Notes under the pieces: generated by a model
What the model was told of the DNA's origin: nothing
Databases searched by the model: none
What the model saw: the letters and a program-made list of their open reading frames with translations, nothing else
Translations under genes and position numbers: made by a program
Assembly: GCF_030159255.1 (NCBI RefSeq)
Contig: NZ_BSCT01000048.1
Location: 1-50,805 of the forward strand
Direction: 5' to 3'
Length of the DNA stretch: 50,805 nt
Source of the DNA: Bradyrhizobium sp. SSBR45G
GTDB lineage: Bacteria > Pseudomonadota > Alphaproteobacteria > Rhizobiales > Xanthobacteraceae
Shown: in pieces, positions 33,500 to 41,482 of the stretch
Position numbering within the stretch: position 1 is the first letter of the stretch
Layout of the letters: every line of letters begins with the position of its first letter

Positions 33500-34636
33500 A
33501 TGATGGAACGAAGCAGACGTGAGGTGATGCAGCTCGCAGCCGTGGGGGCGATCGCCAGTGTTGCCGCCGGCGAAGCGCACGCCGAAGCCGGCGGCCCGGT
33601 GATCGACGCCAACATGCATTGGTTGCCGGAGGACCTGTTCAGCGACGACAAGCTGCTTTCGGCCTTCGTCGGCGCCGTGCCGCGGGAATACGGCATCCAC
33701 TCCAGGGTCATGCCTGTCCCCGGCAAGTCGCTGCGCCAGATCGTGATCGAGCAGCCGCTGGGCTACGAGGTGCTCAACTACGCCGAGAACCAGTACAGCG
33801 CGACCGGGCAGGTGGCGGACATGGATCAGGCCGGGATCGAGCAGGCGATCCTGCGGTTGCCGTGCTGGCAGGAATGGCTGCCGCTCGAGCTGTGTAGGCG
33901 CGTCAATGACGGTCTCGCCGCGCATCTCAAGCGCAATCCAGGCCGCTTCCAGGCGCTCGCCGTGGTGCCGCCCTGGGGAACGGCCGACGCGCAGAAGGAG
34001 ATCGAGCGCTGCATCAAGGAGCTCGGCTTCGTCGGCGTGCAGATGGCGGCGCATTACGGCCAGCTCTATCTCGACGATCCTGCCTTCAAGCCGCACCTGA
34101 AATTCCTCGACCAGCTCGGCGTGCCGGTCGTGGTGCATCACACGCCGCTGCCGGTCGACTACGGCTCGATTGTCAAATACCCCAATCTGCGCCGGCAATA
34201 TGGGCGCTGCCTCGCGCAGGGCACCGCGGTCGGACGCGAGCTGTTCAGCGGCCTGTTCGACGAGTTTCCGAATCTCAAGCTGGTGCACTCGATGCTCGGC
34301 GGCGGCTTCTTCGCCTTCGCCGACATGCTGGTGCCGCCGTCGACGGGCGGTCGCGACGCCGTCGACCGGTTCGAGGACGAGAGCGCCAAGCTGCGCGGCT
34401 ATCTCGCCCGCAACATCTTCTTCGATCTGTCAGGCGCGCCGCAATGGGGCCGGGCGCAGCTCGAATGCGCGGTCAAGGTGTTCGGCGCCGACCACATTCT
34501 GTATGGCGCGTCCTATCCGATCCGGCGCGACTGGTTCCAGGATGGCGTCCCGCTGATCCGCAGCCTGTCGCTGTCAGAGGCGGAGAAGAGTGCGATTCTT
34601 GGCGGCAACGCGCGACGGCTGTTCAAGCTGAGCTGA
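33500..34636 (+). CDS. Exported amidohydrolase-family protein with degenerate active site
   Basis: A 378-aa amidohydrolase_2 (ACMSD-like TIM barrel) protein. It has a twin-Arg signal (SRREVMQLAAVGAIASVAAG, then EAHA), so it is probably exported folded. Family landmarks include VPPWGTADAQKEIERCIKELGFVGVQ, VVVHHTPLP, and VHSMLGGGFFAFADM. Two metal or catalytic positions are changed: the opening HxH is DANMHW (first His is Asn), and the terminal GSDYP is YGASYP (Asp is Ser). It may be a decarboxylase or lyase variant, or a binding protein. GAGGAGG precedes the ATG. It is divergent from, and probably controlled by, the MarR regulator. Confidence 0.82.
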   Translation: MMERSRREVMQLAAVGAIASVAAGEAHAEAGGPVIDANMHWLPEDLFSDDKLLSAFVGAVPREYGIHSRVMPVPGKSLRQIVIEQPLGYEVLNYAENQYSATGQVADMDQAGIEQAILRLPCWQEWLPLELCRRVNDGLAAHLKRNPGRFQALAVVPPWGTADAQKEIERCIKELGFVGVQMAAHYGQLYLDDPAFKPHLKFLDQLGVPVVVHHTPLPVDYGSIVKYPNLRRQYGRCLAQGTAVGRELFSGLFDEFPNLKLVHSMLGGGFFAFADMLVPPSTGGRDAVDRFEDESAKLRGYLARNIFFDLSGAPQWGRAQLECAVKVFGADHILYGASYPIRRDWFQDGVPLIRSLSLSEAEKSAILGGNARRLFKLS

Positions 34637-34685
34637 GGCCATCGACGCACGTGGCGCAAGGCCGTCGCGCACAGTCGGACCGTGG

Positions 34686-35486
34686 TCAGGGGGCGACGAC
34701 GCCCCTTAGTCCGGCGCGCTCGGCGGCGGCGCTGACGAGGCCGGATGAACGGATCTCGTCCGTGAAGCTGCGCAGGACATCGAGTCCGGCCTCGCGGCCC
34801 TTCGGGATCGCAATGGCGTGGCGCTCCTCGCCCCAGCGTCCGTCGAGCACGCGCGAGCCGGGGATCTGCTCGGCCATCTCGAACAGCGTGGCCTTGTTGG
34901 TCGCGAAGGCGTCGATCTGGCGATTGGCCAGCATGGCAACCGCATCCTTCAGGGTCGGCGCGCGAACGAGCGCCGCGTTCTTCAGCTCGCGTCCGAGCGT
35001 GGCATCCGAGGTGCTGCCGGCGGTGACGCCGACCTTGCGGCCGGCTGCATCGACATCGCCGACGCCGGAAAGCGGCGAGCCGTCGGGCACGAGATAGCCG
35101 AGCTCGATCGCGAGATAGACGGGGCCGAAATCCATCTCCTTCGCCCGCGCCGGCGATGCATTGGTGAAGGCGACATCGACGGCGCCGGTCTTGACGGCCT
35201 CGAGCACCTCGGCATTCTTGGCGAACACCACCGGCTCGTAGTCGACGTGAAGCCGGAGGGCCAATTCCTTGCCGATGGCGTAGCCGACTCCGCGCGGATT
35301 GTCGGTGCCATCGGGCAGGATCGAGGTTGGGGTGCCCGGGTAGAGGCCGGCGCGCAGGTGTCCGCTTGGTGCGAGAACACGCGCGACGTCGGTGTCCGCG
35401 GCCGTGCCCGGATCAGGCCGGATGACCGCGCACGCAAGCAGGGTGACGATCAGGGCATGCCGCAAGACGGACGTGACGCTTCTCAT
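34686..35486 (-). CDS. Family-3 periplasmic solute-binding protein
   Basis: A 266-aa SBP_bac_3 protein with a Sec signal (ALIVTLLACAVIRPDPGTAA, cleaved before DTD). The mature start is HLRAGLYPGTPTS, then GVGYAIGKELALRLHVDYEPV and AVDVAFTNASPARAKEMDF, where family ligand sites lie, and KVGVTAGSTSDATLGREL. Such proteins usually bind amino acids or organic acids for an ABC permease, yet none is encoded here. It is the last gene of a five-gene minus-strand operon, starting 24 bases after the DctA-type gene; GGGAG precedes the start. Confidence 0.85.
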   Translation of the reverse strand: MRSVTSVLRHALIVTLLACAVIRPDPGTAADTDVARVLAPSGHLRAGLYPGTPTSILPDGTDNPRGVGYAIGKELALRLHVDYEPVVFAKNAEVLEAVKTGAVDVAFTNASPARAKEMDFGPVYLAIELGYLVPDGSPLSGVGDVDAAGRKVGVTAGSTSDATLGRELKNAALVRAPTLKDAVAMLANRQIDAFATNKATLFEMAEQIPGSRVLDGRWGEERHAIAIPKGREAGLDVLRSFTDEIRSSGLVSAAAERAGLRGVVAP

Positions 35487-35510
35487 GCCGATCTCCCGTT
35501 GGTGAGACGT

Positions 35511-36824
35511 CTAGCCGGTTGCGCTGCTGTCGGTGTTGCCATCCAGCACCTGCTTGAGACGGGTCTTGTCCAGCGCATTCTCCCAGCGCGCGATGACGAT
35601 GGTCGCGACCGCGTTGCCGATCAGGTTGGTTGGCGTCAGGCCCTGCGACATCAGGCGATGGATGCCGAGCACCAGCGCCACACTGGCCACGGGAATCGTC
35701 CCGGTCGCCGCGAGCGTCGCGGCCAGCACGACGAAAGCGGCACCGGCGATGCCGGCCGCGCCCTTCGAGGTCACCAGCAGGATCAGCAGCAGCCCGATCT
35801 GGTGGCCGATGTCGAGATGGGTGTTGGTGGCCTGCGCGAGGAAGACCGCGGCAGTGGCGAGGTAAAGGCAGGTGCCGTCGAGATTGAAGGAATAGCCGGT
35901 CGGAATCACCAGGCCGACGATGCTGCGCTCGCAGCCGGCGGCTTCGAGCTTTGCCAGCATGCGCGGCAGCACGGTCTCCGACGACGTGGTCGCGATGCAG
36001 ACCAGCACCTCGTCGCGGAGATAGCGGATCAGCTTCCACAGGCTGAAGCCGGTGAAGGCAGCGATCGGCCCGAGCACCGCGGCGATGAAGATCAGGCAGG
36101 TCACGTAGAAGCTGCCGAGCAGCAGGCCGAGCTTGGCCAGCGAGCCGATACCGAACTTGCCGACCGTGAACGCAATGGCGCCGAAGGCGCCGAGCGGCGC
36201 TGCCCACATGACGATCTTGACCACCCCGAAGATCATCTGTCCGGCGATCTCGATCACGTCGGTCACCGCCTTGGCGCGATCGCCGAGCCAGATCAGCGAG
36301 AAGCCGCACATGACCGAGATGAACAACACCTGCAGGATGTTGCCTTCCGCAAAGGCGCCGATGAAGGTCTGCGGAATGATGTTGAGCAGGAACGGCACGA
36401 AGCCGACCGCCGCGGTCTGCTTGACGTAGGGCTCGACGGTCGCGGAGTTGATTGTCGCCGGGTCGACATTCATGCCGGCGCCCGGCTGGAACAGGTTCAC
36501 CGCCGCAAGGCCGATGATCAGCGCCAGTGTCGTGATCGCCTCGAAATAGAGCAGCGCCTTGATCGCGACGCGGCCGACCTTGGCCATGTCGGCCATGTGG
36601 GCGATGCCGTTGACCACGGTGCAGAAGATGATCGGGGCGATCAGCATCCGGATCGCCTTGATGAAGGCATCGCCCAGCGGCTGCATCTGCGCGCCGAGGT
36701 CCGGGTTCAGCGCGCCGAGCAGGATGCCGGCGGCCATCGCGATCATGACCTGGACCCACAGCTCCTTCCACCAGGCGCGGCGGGCGCCTGCTTTGCTGTC
36801 GGCGGTGAGGGTCGTGGCAGTCAT
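35511..36824 (-). CDS. Dicarboxylate/amino acid:cation symporter (DctA type)
   Basis: A 437-aa member of the DAACS family. It has the family's hairpin and substrate motifs: APIIFCTVVNGIAHMADM, AIKALLYFEAITTLALIIGL, the serine-rich ATTSSETVLPRMLAKLEAAG, PTGYSFNLDGTCLYLA, and the NLIGNAVATIVIARWENALD end. It takes up C4-dicarboxylates or similar acids with protons or sodium. It is the fourth gene of the five-gene operon, 39 bases after a LigI-like amidohydrolase, so it may import an organic acid made or used by that pathway. Confidence 0.92.
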   Translation of the reverse strand: MTATTLTADSKAGARRAWWKELWVQVMIAMAAGILLGALNPDLGAQMQPLGDAFIKAIRMLIAPIIFCTVVNGIAHMADMAKVGRVAIKALLYFEAITTLALIIGLAAVNLFQPGAGMNVDPATINSATVEPYVKQTAAVGFVPFLLNIIPQTFIGAFAEGNILQVLFISVMCGFSLIWLGDRAKAVTDVIEIAGQMIFGVVKIVMWAAPLGAFGAIAFTVGKFGIGSLAKLGLLLGSFYVTCLIFIAAVLGPIAAFTGFSLWKLIRYLRDEVLVCIATTSSETVLPRMLAKLEAAGCERSIVGLVIPTGYSFNLDGTCLYLATAAVFLAQATNTHLDIGHQIGLLLILLVTSKGAAGIAGAAFVVLAATLAATGTIPVASVALVLGIHRLMSQGLTPTNLIGNAVATIVIARWENALDKTRLKQVLDGNTDSSATG

Positions 36825-36863
36825 GATCGGTCCTGTCGGTTGGCCTTGAGATGCGGCTGTGAC

Positions 36864-37838
36864 TCAAGCTTTGGGGGCGAACTTGAACAGCCGTTCGGGA
36901 TTGCTGACAAGCAATTTGCGCTGGATCGCAGGATCCGGGGCATAGAGCGGGATCAGGTCGACCAGATCACCGTCATTGGGCATGATCTTGACGTTCGGAT
37001 GCGGCCAGTCGGTGCCCCAGATGACGCGGTCCGGCGCGTTGTCGATCAGCTTCTTGGCGAACGGGACCGCGTCGTGGAACGGAGGGCCGGAGGCGGATGC
37101 ACGCTCGGGACCGGTGATCTTGACCCAGCACTTGTCGTCGCTGGCCTGCAGGTCGAGCAGCGCCTTGAATTCCGCGTCGTCGATGCCCTTGGCGGCGCTG
37201 ATCGTGCCCATGTGGTCGATCACATAGGTGACCGGCAGCGCCTTCAGGATCGGCACGAACTCCTGGATCGTGCCGGCCTCGAGATAGATGTCGACATGCC
37301 AGCCGATCGCCGCGACGCGGTCGACCAAGGTGCGGAACACCTTCATGTCGCCGACGCCGCCGAGACGGCGCAGGAACGGAAAGCGGCAGGCGCAGATGCC
37401 GGCCTTGCCGAGCGCCGCGAGGTCGGCGTCCGACATCGCGGCGTTGACATTGGCAACGCCCTTGTAGTTGCCGTTGCTCTGCGCAATCGCGTCGGTGACG
37501 ACGCGATTGTCGGTGCCGTGCACGGTCGCATTGACGATGACGGCACGCTCGACGCCGATCTTCTCATGCAGCGCCCGGAACGTCTCGAGCGGCGCATCCG
37601 GCGGCGTGTAGGGGCGGGTGGGCGAGAACGGATAGGTCGCTGCCGGCCCGAAGATGTGGGTGTGGGTGTCGACGCTGCCCGGCGGCGCCTTGTAGCTTGG
37701 GGTTTTCGTCGCCGGATCCGGGCCGGCAATGGCGGGGATCTTGGCGTCCTCTGCCGCGAGCGGTGACCCGCCCGCAGCGAGCGCCGAGGCAACGCCCAAC
37801 CCGGTCATTGCCGCCAATAGCTCTCGTCGCAACATCAT
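36864..37838 (-). CDS. Exported LigI-like amidohydrolase
   Basis: A 324-aa amidohydrolase_2 protein close to 2-pyrone-4,6-dicarboxylate lactonase (LigI) in layout. DTHTHIFGP carries the HxH pair, then YPFSPTRPYTPPDAP, ANVNAAMSDADLAALGKAG, VIDHMG with a third His, and IWGTDWPHPN with the catalytic Asp. All expected ligands are present. Unlike typical LigI it begins with a Tat-like signal (RRELLAAMTGLGVASALAA), so it may act in the periplasm. The ATG at 37838 follows AAGGAAG. It lies between AroQ and DctA-type genes in one operon. A lactone or enol-lactone acid is the probable substrate class. Confidence 0.85.
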   Translation of the reverse strand: MMLRRELLAAMTGLGVASALAAGGSPLAAEDAKIPAIAGPDPATKTPSYKAPPGSVDTHTHIFGPAATYPFSPTRPYTPPDAPLETFRALHEKIGVERAVIVNATVHGTDNRVVTDAIAQSNGNYKGVANVNAAMSDADLAALGKAGICACRFPFLRRLGGVGDMKVFRTLVDRVAAIGWHVDIYLEAGTIQEFVPILKALPVTYVIDHMGTISAAKGIDDAEFKALLDLQASDDKCWVKITGPERASASGPPFHDAVPFAKKLIDNAPDRVIWGTDWPHPNVKIMPNDGDLVDLIPLYAPDPAIQRKLLVSNPERLFKFAPKA

Positions 37839-37869
37839 GCTCTTCCTTTGCTCAGAATCTTTGCGGCGA

Positions 37870-38322
37870 TCACGTCGCCGCGTTGGTCCGGCGATCGCCG
37901 ATCAGCTCACCCAGAACGTCCAGTCCCAAAAGGTAGGAACGGATGCCGAAGCCGGTGATCACACCCTGGGCCGCCTCGGCCGTCACCGAGCGCCTGCCGC
38001 GCTTGTCGATGTTGGTCATGTGGACTTCGACCACCGGCGGCTTGATGCCATGCAGACAGTCGCGCAGCGCGAAGCCTGCATGGAGAAAGCCGGCCGGGTT
38101 GATCAGCACGCCCTCGATGCCGTCCTCGACGGCTGCATAGACGCGGTCGATCGCGTCGCCTTCGTGGTTGGTGTAGAGGATGTCGAGCGTGAGGCCGCGC
38201 TTGTCTGCATGCTTGTGCATCAAGGCGTCGAGCTCCGCGGCCGTCGTGGTGCCGTAGAGCTCGGGCTCGCGTTTGCCGAGCGCCGACATGTTGGCGCCCT
38301 GCAGCACCAGGATTCGTGTCAT
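37870..38322 (-). CDS. Type II 3-dehydroquinate dehydratase-like protein
   Basis: A 150-aa AroQ-family protein. The lid motif LQGANMSALGKREPELYG keeps the catalytic Arg and Tyr, INPAGFLHAGFALRD keeps Asn and His, and VEVHMTN keeps the second His; the C-terminal RGRRS contributes the late Arg. Several positions differ from biosynthetic AroQ (LNGPNLNLLG is LQGANMSALG; THTS is FLHAG). It would interconvert 3-dehydroquinate and 3-dehydroshikimate. Operon company with transport and hydrolase genes suggests a catabolic role, such as quinate use leading to protocatechuate, rather than aromatic amino-acid synthesis. Confidence 0.85.
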   Translation of the reverse strand: MTRILVLQGANMSALGKREPELYGTTTAAELDALMHKHADKRGLTLDILYTNHEGDAIDRVYAAVEDGIEGVLINPAGFLHAGFALRDCLHGIKPPVVEVHMTNIDKRGRRSVTAEAAQGVITGFGIRSYLLGLDVLGELIGDRRTNAAT

Positions 38323-38335
38323 TGCATTCTCTTTC

Positions 38336-39460
38336 TCAATCGTTGAAGTCGATGCGCTGCTCGACGACGATCTCGCCGTTGCTGTTCTTGACGATGTTGT
38401 AGCCATGCAGGCCATCGCCATTGGCGTCGAAATTGTAGGTGCCTTCCACGCCGTGGTAGTCCTTGACCGCGAGCAGCGCCTGCCGGATCTTCTCCGGACT
38501 GGTGTCGCCGGCGGCTGCGATGGCTTTGGCCAGCACATGCACAGCATCATAGGGCCAGGATGCGAAGAAATCGGGCGTGGTCTTGTAGGCCGCGGTGTAT
38601 CTCGCGGCAAAAGCCTTGGCCTCCGGATTGGCATCGGGGTGGAAATCCGCCACGGCATAGGTGCCGTGCAGGGACGGGCCTGCGAGCTTGCGTGCGGTCG
38701 TGGTGGTGATCGAGGGGGAGCCGAGCCAGACGGGGTTGACGCCCAGCTGCTTCAATTGCCGCGCGAAGATCGCGACGTCGGGTTCGAAGGTGATGAAGGT
38801 GGCGAGGACGTCGGCGCCGGACTGCTTCACGGCTAGCACGACGGCGGTGTAGTCGGGAGCATTGTTCGGCTGTCCCTCGATCAGAACCGGGGTGATGCCG
38901 TTGGCCTTCAGCGCCTCCGCAAACAGGCTTTTGGCATTGCTGCCGAAGGCGTCCGTCGCATGCACGATGGCCCAGCTCTTCTTGCCGAGCTTGCCGATCC
39001 CGAAGGCCGTCATCGCGCGTGCGGTGTAGGTGTCGTTCGGGCGGAAGCGGAAGAACCAGGGATTGCCCGACTTGGTCAGGGTCGGGTCGGTGCCGCCGAT
39101 CATCACCGGCCGGCCCGCCTGCAGCACGCTGGGCGCGATGGCCTGGATCTGAGTGCTGCGCGTCGGCCCCAGGAACGCGACGATGTCCTTGTTGTCGGCG
39201 AGCTTGGTGAAGGCGAGGACCGTCGTCGGATTCTGCGTCTGGTCATCCTCGATGATCAGCTCGATCGGACGGCCCAGGACGCCGCCCGCGGCGTTGATCT
39301 CCTCCACCGCGAGCTTCGCGCCTTGTACGCCGTAGCGGCCGGCGTCGGCGATCGGCCCGGTCAGCGGCACCACCATGCCGAGCTTGATCGGATCGGCGGC
39401 CTGGGCGGCCAGAGGCCACAGTGCCAGCAGGGCTAGGACGACACCTCCGCGTATCTTCAT
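38336..39460 (-). CDS. LivJ-type periplasmic binding protein
   Basis: A 374-aa Peripla_BP_6 protein with a Sec signal (VVLALLALWPLAAQA, cleaved before ADP). The mature start is IKLGMVVPLTGPIADAGRYGVQGAKLAVEEINAAGG, the first lobe and hinge, followed by VAFLGPTRSTQIQAIAP, WAIVHATDAFGSNAK and ASWPYDAVHVLAKAI. This family serves branched-chain amino-acid and aromatic-acid ABC importers. No permease or ATPase genes adjoin it. It is the first gene of the five-gene operon; GGGAGGA precedes the ATG and AroQ starts 13 bases after its stop. Confidence 0.9.
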   Translation of the reverse strand: MKIRGGVVLALLALWPLAAQAADPIKLGMVVPLTGPIADAGRYGVQGAKLAVEEINAAGGVLGRPIELIIEDDQTQNPTTVLAFTKLADNKDIVAFLGPTRSTQIQAIAPSVLQAGRPVMIGGTDPTLTKSGNPWFFRFRPNDTYTARAMTAFGIGKLGKKSWAIVHATDAFGSNAKSLFAEALKANGITPVLIEGQPNNAPDYTAVVLAVKQSGADVLATFITFEPDVAIFARQLKQLGVNPVWLGSPSITTTTARKLAGPSLHGTYAVADFHPDANPEAKAFAARYTAAYKTTPDFFASWPYDAVHVLAKAIAAAGDTSPEKIRQALLAVKDYHGVEGTYNFDANGDGLHGYNIVKNSNGEIVVEQRIDFND

Positions 39461-40053
39461 CGTATCCTCCCACCTGTGATTTTTTTTTGCTTCCGCGCTC
39501 TTGATCGTCGACAGCTGACGGTGAGCGTCTCTGACGAAGGTCGGCTTCCCGCTCTCGAGACGTCATTGTCGCGCGGGCAACCTGCCGTAGCGGGACGACG
39601 CCAGATGACGTGCCCGGCACGGGCATGGGCGCCGCGCGCTCCGGCGCAGCGATCTGGTCCGTTCTGGCATCCCAGGATTCTGCAGCGCTTCGGAGTTGAC
39701 AAGGAGCGTTAGGCGAACGGTCAGTTCGCCCGTTTGGACAATGACCTGAAGCGTGATCGGCGGCTTTGACCGAAGCAGGAAGCCGATGTGCGCTGCAGCA
39801 GCTCCGCGCGAGCAACGGGGCGTCTTCAACCTTGCTCCGAGGAGCTCTTCCCGCGCGCGGTTGAAGTGAATTGTTCGCGTGGCGGAAAGGTAAGCCGTTT
39901 CAAAGATATGAGGCGCGTTCTCGGCATACGGTGACAGCGTCGAGCGGCGTTGTCGGCACCGCGGGTGGAATGTTATGCGACAGCAAGAAATGGCGGTCGT
40001 GCTGACGCTGCCTGACTGCAAAGCTCACAACACTATCGGGCAAAGGAAACACC
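39461..40053. other. Divergent intergenic region, 593 bp
   Basis: This holds the promoters of the five-gene operon (minus) and of the thiolase (plus). A perfect 7-bp inverted repeat, GGCGAAC (39712-39718) and GTTCGCC (39724-39730), with a 5-base spacer could be an operator. TTGACA at 39697-39702 is a candidate -35. The long minus-strand frame 39563-40021 looks spurious. I see no repeat or RNA gene. A T-run of eight or more lies near 39480-39488. Confidence 0.4.
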
Positions 40054-41286
40054 ATGGTCGACGCGCTCATCATCGACGCCTGCAGGACTCCGCGCGGCAT
40101 TGGCAAGGCCGGGAAGGGCGCGCTCGCCGGGCTGCATCCGCAGCATCTCGGCGCCACCGTGCTGCGCGCGCTGGCCGACCGCACCGGCATCAACACCGGC
40201 GACGTCGACGACATCATCTGGGGCTGCTCGTCGCAACGCGGGCCGCAGAGCGGTGATCTCGGCCGCATGTCGGCGCTCGACGCTGGCTACGATGTCCGCG
40301 CATCCGGCGTCACGCTCGACCGCTTCTGCGGCTCCGGCATCACCAGCGTGAATATCGCCGCAGCCTCGATCATGGCGGGCCAAGAGGATCTCGTCATCGC
40401 GGGCGGCTGCGAGATGATGTCGATGGAGGGCCGGCGCGGCGAGGGGCCGCTGATGATGGATGCCGGCAATCTGCATCTGCGCGCGCTGCATCCGCAGTCG
40501 CACCAGGGCGTCTGCGCCGACGCCATCGCCACCATGGAAGGCATCACCCGCGCCGATGTCGATGCGCTCGGGCTGGAGAGCCAGAAGCGGGCGGCGGCGG
40601 CGATTGCGGCCGGCCGTTTCAAGAAGAGCCTGGTGCCGGTGCATCGCGAGGACGGCAGCCTCGCGCTCGACCACGAGGAGTATCCGCGGCCGCAGACCAC
40701 GGCCGAGGCGCTGGCCGGGCTGAAGCCGGCGTTTCCGGCAGTCGCCGACTACGCGCTCGATGACAAGGGCACGACCTATCGCGGCCTGATCCTGCAGCGC
40801 TATCCCGGCCTCGAGATCTCGTTCATGCATCACGCCGGCAATTCGTCGGGCGTCGTCGACGGTTCGGCCGCAATCCTTCTCGCCTCGCCATCCTACGCCA
40901 AGGCGCATGGCCTCAAGCCCCGCGCCCGCGTGGTGGCGATGGCCAATATGGGCGACGACCCGACCTTGATGCTGAACGCGCCGGTGCCGGCGACCCGCAA
41001 GGTGCTCGCCAAGGCCGGGCTCAGCATCGATGACATCGACCTGTTCGAAATCAACGAGGCGTTCGCGGTCGTCGCCGAGAAGTATATCCGCGACCTCAAG
41101 CTCGACCGCGCCAAGGTCAACGTCAACGGCGGCTCGATCGCCCTGGGACATCCGATCGGCGCCACCGGGTCCATCCTGATCGGCACCGTGCTCGATGAAC
41201 TCGAGCGTCGCGATCTCAAGCGCGGCCTGGTCACGATGTGCGCCGCCAGCGGCATGGCGCCAGCCATCATCATCGAGAGGGTCTGA
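40054..41286 (+). CDS. Acetyl-CoA acyltransferase (thiolase)
   Basis: A 410-aa thiolase of normal length. The acylated cysteine is Cys92 in DRFCGSGITS, the conserved NEAFAVVAEK lies in the second half, the catalytic His is His366 in GGSIALGHPIGATG, and the second Cys is Cys396 in MCAASGMAPAIIIERV. It cleaves 3-oxoacyl-CoA, or condenses acetyl-CoA, in the cytoplasm. The subfamily is typical of fatty-acid or aromatic degradation. An AAGGAAA site precedes the ATG. It is divergent from the five-gene operon and is followed by its own terminator. A link to ring-cleavage products is possible but not shown. Confidence 0.92.
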   Translation: MVDALIIDACRTPRGIGKAGKGALAGLHPQHLGATVLRALADRTGINTGDVDDIIWGCSSQRGPQSGDLGRMSALDAGYDVRASGVTLDRFCGSGITSVNIAAASIMAGQEDLVIAGGCEMMSMEGRRGEGPLMMDAGNLHLRALHPQSHQGVCADAIATMEGITRADVDALGLESQKRAAAAIAAGRFKKSLVPVHREDGSLALDHEEYPRPQTTAEALAGLKPAFPAVADYALDDKGTTYRGLILQRYPGLEISFMHHAGNSSGVVDGSAAILLASPSYAKAHGLKPRARVVAMANMGDDPTLMLNAPVPATRKVLAKAGLSIDDIDLFEINEAFAVVAEKYIRDLKLDRAKVNVNGGSIALGHPIGATGSILIGTVLDELERRDLKRGLVTMCAASGMAPAIIIERV

Positions 41287-41312
41287 CGGTCCGTCTCCCT
41301 GATCACCATTGC

Positions 41313-41353
41313 CGGCGCCCGCTGCAGGCCGCTGTCGCGGGCGCCGTCGTTTT
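41313..41353 (+). terminator. Intrinsic terminator after the thiolase gene
   Basis: CGGCGCCCGC (41313-41322) pairs perfectly with GCGGGCGCCG (41337-41346) over a 14-nt loop, with TTTT at 41350-41353. It begins 26 bases after the thiolase stop. Confidence 0.7.
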
Positions 41354-41482
41354 CGGGATGCGGCGGTTCCACTTTCCGAACCGGTCAACCAAGTTTCGCG
41401 TAAACAAGAATTCGCGCTTGTTCCGCAAAATGCAGCAGGTTATTGCCACGGAGAGGCCTCCTCGTAGAAGAAATGGCTCTCC

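Noticed and set aside
39563..40021. 152-codon minus-strand frame between the five-gene operon and the thiolase
   Set aside because: No recognisable domain or ribosome site; it fits a divergent promoter region better.
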